Source: an uncultured Lachnospiraceae bacterium (GTDB lineage: Bacteria; Bacillota; Clostridia; Lachnospirales; Lachnospiraceae). From it: DNA of 15,344 bases. Both the position numbers and the translations under genes were made by a program. The notes below the pieces were generated by a model. That model was not told where the DNA came from and ran no database searches. It saw only the letters and a list, made by a program, of their open reading frames with translations. Numbering within the stretch: position 1 is the stretch's first letter; each line of letters begins with the position of its first letter. Below are positions 1-5,294 of this stretch, one piece after another. The stretch spans positions 1-15,344 of the forward strand of contig CABSEG010000069.1 of assembly GCA_902476645.1 (NCBI GenBank), read 5' to 3'.

Positions 1-570
1 CGTCAGGGAGAAGCCCAGCATGATCCATATAAAAAGACCGTAGGCGAATACCACGGGGTGGGAAAGTGTGACGCCCATAGGAACGATGGAAAGAATCAGT
101 ATGGCCAGCGTATAGGGCAGATGACGAAGCGACATCAAAAGGGCATTCCTCAAAGTGCCCCACAGGGTATTCTCAAACTTTGCCAGAATGGGGAACACAT
201 AGAAAAAAATCATGGCAAGAAAGAGAAAAATAACCAAAAGCGGGTACCTAAGCCAGCTTAAGAGCGTGTCGGAAAAGAGCCGGATGATGGCAAAGTCCGC
301 GCTTAACAAAAGGGCGGCCAGCAAAAGGATTCCCCAGATCAGTGTGCTCTGTCTAAAATTTTGCCGAAAGGATTTTAGAAAACTCCGTACCAGATAGGCC
401 TCTTCCTTTCGGACCATCTTCAGCGTAACATAGTACAGGGCCGTCACAGAGGCCCCAATGGTCACCACAGGAAGACAGCAAGCCAGAAAGGTCAAATTCA
501 AGACAATAAGGTCTGCAACTCTGCCCATGACGGCAAAAAATTTACGATCCATATTGAAAATTTGGTTCAT
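1..570 (-). CDS. YesL-family (DUF624) membrane protein, C-terminus cut by window edge
   Basis: This is a 190-codon open frame with no stop before the window edge, so the 3' end is missing. The N-terminus (MNQIFNMDRKFF, then LPVVTIGASVTALYYVTLKM at about residues 33-52) is typical of YesL/DUF624 membrane proteins, which run to roughly 210 residues. Hydrophobic stretches at about 16-37, 75-98, 108-130, 151-167 and 171-189 suggest five membrane helices. The ATG at 568-570 is preceded by AAAGGAG (complement of 577-583) at a good spacing. YesL proteins are often found near carbohydrate uptake and degradation genes, but their biochemical role is unknown, and the neighbourhood beyond position 1 is not visible. 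Family assignment is by recognition of the N-terminal motif. Confidence 0.85.
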   Translation of the reverse strand, partial: MNQIFNMDRKFFAVMGRVADLIVLNLTFLACCLPVVTIGASVTALYYVTLKMVRKEEAYLVRSFLKSFRQNFRQSTLIWGILLLAALLLSADFAIIRLFSDTLLSWLRYPLLVIFLFLAMIFFYVFPILAKFENTLWGTLRNALLMSLRHLPYTLAILILSIVPMGVTLSHPVVFAYGLFIWIMLGFSLT

Positions 571-607
571 AGCATACTCCTTTGTAAGACGTTGTAGGTA
601 TGGATTT

Positions 608-636
608 ATTATAGGAGACCGGTTCCAAAAAAGCAA
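608..636 (-). promoter_or_regulatory. Promoter for the YesL-type gene
   Basis: On the minus strand a perfect TATAAT (613-608) lies 17 bases from a weak -35, TTGCTT (636-631, 3 of 6 matches). It is placed about 40 bases before the ATG at 570. It lies back to back with the plus-strand promoter at 652-680, so the 145-base gap is a divergent promoter region. The -10 is strong and the -35 is poor, so an activator or other help may be needed. Confidence 0.5.
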
Positions 637-651
637 TTGAAACTTCCCTTG

Positions 652-680
652 TTTACAGAAAAGGCAGTTTCCTGTATAAT
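652..680 (+). promoter_or_regulatory. Sigma-A type promoter for the 716-3282 gene group
   Basis: TTTACA (652-657), a 17-base spacer and TATAAT (675-680) give a near-consensus promoter. The expected start of transcription is near 687, leaving a leader of about 30 bases with the ribosome binding site AAGGAGAGGG (697-706) before the ATG at 716. It probably serves the membrane protein, the deacetylase and rarA, because no other good promoter or terminator is visible between them. Confidence 0.75.
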
Positions 681-715
681 GGGCTGAGAATAAAAGAAGG
701 AGAGGGCGAAGGAAA

Positions 716-1156
716 ATGGATGAGCAAAAGAAAAAGAAGATCAGAAATGGGATTTCCCTGATTTCGATCTTGTTGGTGGCGCTGGTGGCCGTATTTCTGT
801 TTATCTTTATCAAAAATCCGAATATGAACCCCATGCTGTTTTATCTTGTCATCAGCGGGTTTTTGCTGATTTACTGGATCTTACTGGATTTTGGGGAACC
901 GAAGCTTTTGGGACAGTTTGAGGGAATTACCCGGAAGCAAAAAGAGGCTCATATCAAGTATGTCTTGCTGGATCTGGCGGGGTATGTGGGAATTGCCGTA
1001 TTTATCTTTAGCATCGGCACTTCCGGAAGTCTTTATGGACTGGCAGGGGCTGTGGTTTATATTTTTACCATGACTACCAAAAGAAAATTCAGAGAAATTT
1101 TTTTGGGAGGCGACAAGACCACAGAAAAAGCGGATTCCCACGAAAGCGGGGAATAG
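716..1156 (+). CDS. Small four-helix membrane protein, function unknown
   Basis: The 146-residue product has a Lys-rich N-terminus (DEQKKKKIR), four likely membrane helices (about 12-32, 39-58, 83-100 and 104-120) and a polar, acidic C-terminal tail (from about 121). The loop between helices 2 and 3 is hydrophilic (about 60-81). The start is the only ATG with a ribosome binding site (AAGGAG at 697-702, GAGGG at 702-706). I do not recognise the family and assign no function. It is first in a co-directional group with a deacetylase and rarA; a 54-base gap separates it from the deacetylase. The coding call rests on the promoter, binding site and helix pattern. A minus-strand open frame over the same bases has no such support. 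Confidence 0.8.
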   Translation: MDEQKKKKIRNGISLISILLVALVAVFLFIFIKNPNMNPMLFYLVISGFLLIYWILLDFGEPKLLGQFEGITRKQKEAHIKYVLLDLAGYVGIAVFIFSIGTSGSLYGLAGAVVYIFTMTTKRKFREIFLGGDKTTEKADSHESGE

Positions 1157-1210
1157 GATAACAAGGGAGGTCATATACTGTTTTGATACCAGAGACTGAA
1201 TGTGACCGCC

Positions 1211-1951
1211 ATGAAGCATTGGAAAAGATATCGGAACCTGTTATTTACAGTCTGTATGGGGTGTTTCCTCTGTATGGGACTGTTGGAAGGGCAGGAAGCG
1301 GTAAGGGATCAGCCGGTCTGGGAGATTTTGCCGGATCAGACCGGACCGGAGGACGTGCCGCAGTCGGAGAGAGGACCAGAAAGCGAGGAAGATGTAAAAC
1401 CCAGGGTGGCATTGACCTTTGACGACGGTCCTCATTCTGTTTATACGGAGCGGCTTTTAGACGGATTAAAAGAGCGGGGAGTGAAAGCCACCTTTTTCCT
1501 GATTGGGAAAAGCATTACAGGCAAAGAAGAGGTGGTGCGGCGTATGGATGAGGAAGGGCATCTGATCGGAAACCATACTTATGACCATGTAAAATTGACA
1601 GCCATGAGTGATGAGGAGGCCTGTGAGCAGCTTACCAAGACTAGCGAGGCAGCAAAAGCGGTTACGGGCAAGGATACCGAGTATGTGCGCCCCCCGTTTG
1701 GTGAGTGGAACAGCCGCTTGGAGTGCGATATTCCCATGTTTCCGGTGCTTTGGAGCGTAGATCCTTTGGACTGGACTACAAAAAACGTGGACCAGGTGGT
1801 GGACCGGGTGGTCAGCAATATCGAGGAAAACGACATCATCCTGCTTCATGACATCTTTGCCTCCTCTGTGGAAGCTGCCCTGCGGATTGTGGATATCCTG
1901 CAGGAGCAGGGGTATGAGTTTGTTACTGTAGATGAGTTGATTTTAGAGTAA
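1211..1951 (+). CDS. Polysaccharide deacetylase (NodB/CE4 family), exported or membrane-anchored
   Basis: Predicted to remove N-acetyl (or O-acetyl) groups from a wall or extracellular polysaccharide outside the membrane. With the ATG at 1211 the product has 246 residues. A basic start (MKHWKRYRN) and a hydrophobic stretch (about 10-25) form a signal peptide or anchor, with no clear lipobox; an acidic Pro-rich linker (26-62) leads to the NodB domain. All five CE4 motifs are seen: TFDDGP (69-74, catalytic base Asp71, metal ligand Asp72), HTYDH (122-126, metal ligands His122 and His126), RPPFGEW (160-166), DPLDW (184-188) and LLHD (211-214, His213). Peptidoglycan is the likely but unproven substrate. 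The start is uncertain: GTG at 1202 is in frame, and the nearest good ribosome binding site, GGGAGG (1165-1170), is 31-40 bases away. rarA follows after 17 bases. Confidence 0.9.
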   Translation: MKHWKRYRNLLFTVCMGCFLCMGLLEGQEAVRDQPVWEILPDQTGPEDVPQSERGPESEEDVKPRVALTFDDGPHSVYTERLLDGLKERGVKATFFLIGKSITGKEEVVRRMDEEGHLIGNHTYDHVKLTAMSDEEACEQLTKTSEAAKAVTGKDTEYVRPPFGEWNSRLECDIPMFPVLWSVDPLDWTTKNVDQVVDRVVSNIEENDIILLHDIFASSVEAALRIVDILQEQGYEFVTVDELILE

Positions 1952-1968
1952 AAAAAGAAGGTACGGAT

Positions 1969-3282
1969 ATGGATTTATTTGATTATATGCGAGATCAAAC
2001 CATGGAAAAGGAAGCGCCCCTGGCCTCCAGGCTTCGTCCTAAAACACTGGAAGAAGTGGTAGGGCAGCAACACATCCTGGGTAAGGAGAAACTGCTATAT
2101 AGGGCCATCCGGGCGGATAAGCTGGGATCTGTGATTTTTTACGGCCCTCCCGGCACCGGAAAGACCACATTAGCCAAGGTGATCGCCAATACCACCAGCT
2201 CCAGGTTTTGTCAGATCAATGCCACGGTAGCGGGGAAAAAGGATATGGAAGAGGTGGTTCAAAAGGCGAAAGAATATCTGGGCATGTATGGCAGGCGTAC
2301 GATTTTGTTTGTGGATGAGATCCATCGGTTTCATAAGGGACAGCAGGACTATTTATTGCCGTTTGTAGAGGAAGGGACCCTGACTCTGATTGGGGCCACC
2401 ACGGAAAATCCTTACTTTGAAGTGAATGGGGCATTGCTCTCCAGATCCATTGTCTTTGAACTGAAACCCCTTGGCAAAGAGGATATCAAGGTTTTGATTC
2501 AGAGGGCTGTATATGACAAAGAACGGGGAATGGGAGCTTACGATGCCGTAATTGAAGAGGATGCGGCAGATTTTTTGGCGGATGTGTCAGGGGGTGATGC
2601 CAGGGCGGCGCTAAATGCTATCGAGCTTGGGGTTTTGACTACAGAGCGCAGCCAGGACGGAAAGATTCATCTGACACTGGAAGTGGCTTCAGAGTGCATT
2701 CAGAAGAGGGTGGTGCGCTATGATAAGATGGGAGACAGCCATTATGATACGGTCTCTGCCTTTATTAAGAGCATGAGAGGATCGGATCCGGATGCGGCCA
2801 TCTACTATCTGGCCCGGATGCTGTATGCCGGGGAGAGTGTCACCTTCCTTGCCAGAAGAATCTTGATTTGCGCCTCAGAGGATGTGGGCAATGCGGATCC
2901 GAGAGCGCTTACCGTGGCTGTTTCAGCCGCTCAGGCTGTGGAGCGGGTGGGAATGCCGGAAGCTCAGCTGATTCTGGCACAGGCAGTTCTTTACATTGCC
3001 ACGGCGCCCAAGAGCAATTCGGCCACAAATGCTATCTTTTCTGCCATGGAAGCGGTAAAAAGCTCCAGGGCCACCGTTCCCGGACATTTGCAGGATTCCC
3101 ACTATAAAGGGGCTTCCAGGCTGGGACACGGTCAGGGCTACGAATACGCGCATGACTGCCCGAAGCATTTTTCCAGACAGCAGTATCTGCCGGACGAGTT
3201 AAAAGGCCAACGGTTTTATGAGCCTGGCGAACAGGGCTATGAAAAAGAAATCGCAGCCTATTTAAAGTGGCTGCGAGATTAA
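1969..3282 (+). CDS. rarA: Replication-associated recombination protein A (AAA+ ATPase, RarA/MgsA)
   Basis: RarA is a homotetrameric AAA+ ATPase related to clamp loader subunits and eukaryotic WRNIP1. It acts at stalled or damaged replication forks. The 437-residue product has the family's normal length and order: N-terminal LASRLRPKTLEEVVGQ (about 18-33), Walker A GPPGTGKTT (59-67), Walker B FVDEIHRF (114-121, Asp116/Glu117), sensor-1 region GATTENP (142-148), a likely arginine finger in LLSR (157-160), and the C-terminal tetramerisation domain with a GASRLGHGQGYEYAHDCP-like signature near the end. The ATG follows AAGAAGG and lies 17 bases after the deacetylase stop. The final codons contain a hairpin that looks like the terminator of the convergent minus-strand genes. 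No terminator for rarA itself is visible. Confidence 0.97.
   Translation: MDLFDYMRDQTMEKEAPLASRLRPKTLEEVVGQQHILGKEKLLYRAIRADKLGSVIFYGPPGTGKTTLAKVIANTTSSRFCQINATVAGKKDMEEVVQKAKEYLGMYGRRTILFVDEIHRFHKGQQDYLLPFVEEGTLTLIGATTENPYFEVNGALLSRSIVFELKPLGKEDIKVLIQRAVYDKERGMGAYDAVIEEDAADFLADVSGGDARAALNAIELGVLTTERSQDGKIHLTLEVASECIQKRVVRYDKMGDSHYDTVSAFIKSMRGSDPDAAIYYLARMLYAGESVTFLARRILICASEDVGNADPRALTVAVSAAQAVERVGMPEAQLILAQAVLYIATAPKSNSATNAIFSAMEAVKSSRATVPGHLQDSHYKGASRLGHGQGYEYAHDCPKHFSRQQYLPDELKGQRFYEPGEQGYEKEIAAYLKWLRD
3251..3276 (-). terminator. Intrinsic terminator for the minus-strand genes, inside the 3' end of rarA
   Basis: TCGCAGCC (3251-3258) and GGCTGCGA (3269-3276) form a perfect 8-bp stem around a 10-base loop. 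Read on the minus strand the stem is followed by TTTCTTTTTC (complement of 3241-3250), the layout of an intrinsic terminator for DUF4364 and the radical SAM gene. On the plus strand no T run follows, so rarA is not terminated by it. The stem also encodes the last residues of RarA. Confidence 0.65.
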
Positions 3283-3286
3283 ATCC

Positions 3287-3805
3287 TTAAGGGTGCATCA
3301 ATGTTTTCATCAGATAGGCGTATACCTCCTGGCATCGGTCGTTCCAGTGGTTACAGATGGATATGGCCTGTTCCTTTAAAGGAACGGTCAAGGTGAGGTC
3401 GACTAAGTCGGCCTCTTTTTCTTTTACGATACAGTGGACGGCATATTCCCCGGAATCCGTTTTGTAATAATCTGCAAGCACCGAAACTTCATTGCGAAGT
3501 TCCAGCTTGTGGGCCTTCAGATACGAATCAATGTCGGAACGGATGGCCTTTGGAATCTTGTTCTGAAAAAAGGTAAGCGTTTTTTTCCCTTCCTCTGTAA
3601 TCGTATACTGAGTGGTATTTTTCAGGCTTTCCGTGTGTACCAGATCAGAATCCGACAATTCAGAGAGCGCCTGTTGGAGGGTAAAATATGTGGTATAGCC
3701 CTGATCCAGGATGAAGCTGGTGATCTGGCCGCTGGTCAGCGGAAAAGAGACCTTCGTAAGCATATATAAGACGATCAATTTATACAGCGTCAAGGGTTCG
3801 GTCAT
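3287..3805 (-). CDS. DUF4364 family protein with winged-helix N-terminus
   Basis: The 172-residue soluble protein matches the DUF4364 family, widespread in Clostridia and of unknown function. Residues 5-85 have the pattern of a winged-helix DNA-binding domain (helices around LYKLIVLYMLTKV and TLQQALSELSDS, then a strand pair around HTESLKNTTQYTITEEGKKTL), so a regulatory role is plausible but unproven. The C-terminal half is a mixed alpha/beta domain with several charged strands. The ATG at 3803-3805 has a perfect ribosome binding site, GGAGG, 8 bases upstream and inside the preceding radical SAM gene; the two coding regions overlap by 26 bases in different frames. It converges with rarA, and the two stop codons are 4 bases apart. 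Confidence 0.88.
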   Translation of the reverse strand: MTEPLTLYKLIVLYMLTKVSFPLTSGQITSFILDQGYTTYFTLQQALSELSDSDLVHTESLKNTTQYTITEEGKKTLTFFQNKIPKAIRSDIDSYLKAHKLELRNEVSVLADYYKTDSGEYAVHCIVKEKEADLVDLTLTVPLKEQAISICNHWNDRCQEVYAYLMKTLMHP

Positions 3806-4742
3806 AAGAGATTCCTCCTTTATAAAGGCGTCCCTGCCAGGTCTGCCTTACCTTCATTTCGTGGTGAATATGATTTAATACCGTTGTTTTCTTCTGACTC
3901 CATAGGGGGGCGATAAGCAGATCTTTCGGACCATCTCCTGTCAGACGGTGGATCGTGATGTTGGGAGAAAGATGTTCCAGGCAGGCAATCACCAGCTCTA
4001 CGTATTCTTCCAGGGTCAGCACCGGGAATGGAGAGGCAGCATAGAGATCGGCCAAATCCGTTCCACGTAGAATATGAAGAAGCTGTAGCTTAATACCCTG
4101 GATGCCACAGCTATTTAGATACTCCATGGTTTTTAAAATATCAGCCTTTGACTCTCCGGGAAGTCCCAGAATCGTGTGTACGACAACTTCCAGGTTCCTG
4201 CTTTTTAGTTCCCGTACGGCCTGATCAAAGCAGGGCAGATCATATCCTCTGCGAATCAGGCGTGCCGTATGAGGGTGAATGGTCTGAAGTCCAAGCTCTA
4301 CGGTAACGGGCTTTTTGAGATTTAGCTCCCCCAGAAGATCCAGCACGTCCCCGGGAAGGCAGTCCGGCCTGGTGCCGACGGAAAGGCCTACAATATCCGG
4401 GTGGGAGAGGGCTTGGGTAAAGAGCAATCTTAATGTGTCCACGGGGGCGTAAGTGTTGGTATAAGCCTGAAAATAGGCCAGAAAGCGTCTGGCCGGAAAC
4501 TTTCTTAACAATCCCTGTTTCTGCGCTTCAATCTGCTCCCGGACGGACAGGGTGGCGTCTCCGGCAAAGTCCCCGGAACCCCCCTCACTGCAAAAAATGC
4601 ATCCCCGGGTACCCAAGGTTCCGTCCCGATTAGGGCAGGTCATACCACCATTCAGGGAGACTTTATAGATTTTTTCCCCATACCGCTGCCTCAGGTGATA
4701 ATCCAGGGAGCGATATGGCTTTTCCCCCCACATTCTGCGCAC
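3780..4742 (-). CDS. Radical SAM protein, TIGR01212/YhcC-YtqA family
   Basis: Members bind a 4Fe-4S cluster and cleave S-adenosylmethionine; the substrate of this family is not established to my knowledge. The family signature is clear: WGEKPYRSLDYHLRQRYGEK near the N-terminus and the cluster motif C-x11-C-x2-C (Cys36, Cys48, Cys51 in TCPNRDGTLGTRGCIFC), followed by SEGGSGDFAG. I chose the GTG at 4740-4742 (320 residues) because GGAGGG (complement of 4752-4757) lies 9 bases upstream. The frame stays open to a TTG at 4847, but that codon overlaps the -35 box of the likely promoter, so the longer form cannot be made from it. A TTG at 4778 after AAGGGGGG, and ATG at 4733, are the other candidates. 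It is first of two genes, overlapping DUF4364 by 26 bases. Confidence 0.92.
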   Translation of the reverse strand: MRRMWGEKPYRSLDYHLRQRYGEKIYKVSLNGGMTCPNRDGTLGTRGCIFCSEGGSGDFAGDATLSVREQIEAQKQGLLRKFPARRFLAYFQAYTNTYAPVDTLRLLFTQALSHPDIVGLSVGTRPDCLPGDVLDLLGELNLKKPVTVELGLQTIHPHTARLIRRGYDLPCFDQAVRELKSRNLEVVVHTILGLPGESKADILKTMEYLNSCGIQGIKLQLLHILRGTDLADLYAASPFPVLTLEEYVELVIACLEHLSPNITIHRLTGDGPKDLLIAPLWSQKKTTVLNHIHHEMKVRQTWQGRLYKGGISYDRTLDAV

Positions 4743-4818
4743 GGTTGTCTGCCCTCCAGGGCAATTTTGAGATGCCAAGCTTCTTTCCCCCCTTCTTATT
4801 ATTTTTCGTTTCCTGCCT

Positions 4819-4847
4819 ATCATATCATTTTGAATAAAATATTTCAA
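4819..4847 (-). promoter_or_regulatory. Promoter for the radical SAM-DUF4364 pair
   Basis: On the minus strand TTGAAA (4847-4842), a 17-base spacer and TATGAT (4824-4819) form a near-consensus promoter. Transcription would start near 4812, about 70 bases before the chosen GTG. It is divergent from the plus-strand extended -10 at 4906-4914. Confidence 0.7.
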
Positions 4848-4905
4848 CTTCCGGAACAGAAAAGCGCCAGGGATGGAAAAGGCGGTTTTCTTTTGGCAAT
4901 ACTGA

Positions 4906-4914
4906 TGATATAAT
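4906..4914 (+). promoter_or_regulatory. Extended -10 promoter for the small membrane protein and pyr genes
   Basis: TGATATAAT (4906-4914) is a full extended -10 element. The -35 position at a 17-base spacing (4886-4891, TTTTCT) is weak, as is common with extended -10 promoters. Transcription would begin near 4921, about 70 bases before the TTG start at 4990. A second, better promoter for the pyr genes alone is at 5221-5249. Confidence 0.5.
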
Positions 4915-4989
4915 CAAGGAAATGATAAAGAGAAAACAGGGAACACTGTCTGAGACGGCATAAGGACAGGCTGAAAGGAGGCAAGAGGA

Positions 4990-5238
4990 TTGAAGCTTAG
5001 TAAAAAAGAGCAGGAAGGTTTGGTAATGGGAATCCAGCTTGTAATTGCGGCGGGGGCGCTGATTATGAGCGTTCGAGGCAATACAAAAGCAGCCTCAAAG
5101 CATATGAAAAAGGTTTTGGAGAGAGATGCCAAACGATTAGAAAAGCTGCACAGAATCCAGTACCGGATGGAAAAACGCGACCTAAAGCGAAAGTACAGAC
5201 GGGGAGTGCAGAGAAATAAATTGATACCGAACAGGTGA
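4990..5238 (+). CDS. Small, very basic single-helix membrane protein, function unknown
   Basis: The 82-residue product has one hydrophobic segment (about 11-28, GLVMGIQLVIAAGALIMSV) followed by a long charged, helix-prone tail. About 24 Lys/Arg stand against 7 Asp/Glu, with RMEKRDLKRKYRRGVQR near the end. By the positive-inside rule the tail should be cytoplasmic, where it could touch nucleic acid or membrane lipids; that is inference. The start is TTG, supported by AAAGGAGG (4974-4981) with an 8-base spacing. No family is recognised. It lies 52 bases before pyrC in the same direction, and its last codons carry the likely pyr promoter, so it may be expressed separately from the pyr genes. A minus-strand frame over the same bases lacks a binding site. 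Confidence 0.75.
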   Translation: MKLSKKEQEGLVMGIQLVIAAGALIMSVRGNTKAASKHMKKVLERDAKRLEKLHRIQYRMEKRDLKRKYRRGVQRNKLIPNR

Positions 5239-5249
5239 TATGATAGAAT
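5221..5249 (+). promoter_or_regulatory. Probable pyr operon promoter overlapping the end of the upstream gene
   Basis: TTGATA (5221-5226), a 17-base spacer and TAGAAT (5244-5249) each match consensus at 5 of 6 positions. TG at 5241-5242 adds an extended -10. Transcription should begin near 5255-5257, right at the AAGGAG at 5257-5262. No PyrR-type attenuator hairpin lies between this promoter and pyrC, so regulation would have to act at initiation, at the 5' end or from the upstream promoter. Confidence 0.6.
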
Positions 5250-5270
5250 GAAATGCAAGGAGAAAAAACA

Positions 5271-5294
5271 ATGCCAGAAAGGAAGTTAGGATGA
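5271..5294 (+). CDS. Possible 7-codon leader ORF coupled to pyrC
   Basis: ATG at 5271 follows AAGGAG (5257-5262) with an ideal 8-base spacing and encodes MPERKLG before TGA. The stop overlaps the pyrC start as ATGA (5291-5294), the usual layout for termination-reinitiation coupling. pyrC has a weaker site of its own, AAAGGAA (5278-5284), inside this ORF. It could be a translated control element or a chance frame; only the spacing and overlap support it. Confidence 0.35.
   Translation: MPERKLG

Noticed and set aside
1174..1179. TATACT as a -10 box for the deacetylase
   Set aside because: The expected -35 position (1151-1156, GAATAG) has no match and there is no extended TG, so a separate promoter is not supported.
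881..1219. 112-codon minus-strand open frame over the small membrane protein
   Set aside because: No binding site or promoter, no membrane or domain pattern, and it spans the gap between two plus-strand genes with good signals.
4922..4963. 13-codon ORF (MIKRKQGTLSETA) starting at the predicted mRNA 5' end
   Set aside because: The AAGGA is only one base from the ATG and would lie outside the transcript from the 4906-4914 promoter; a leaderless peptide cannot be supported from sequence alone.
5239..5290. PyrR-type attenuator before pyrC
   Set aside because: The 52-base gap holds no antiterminator/terminator pair and no T run, and no pyrR is in the window.
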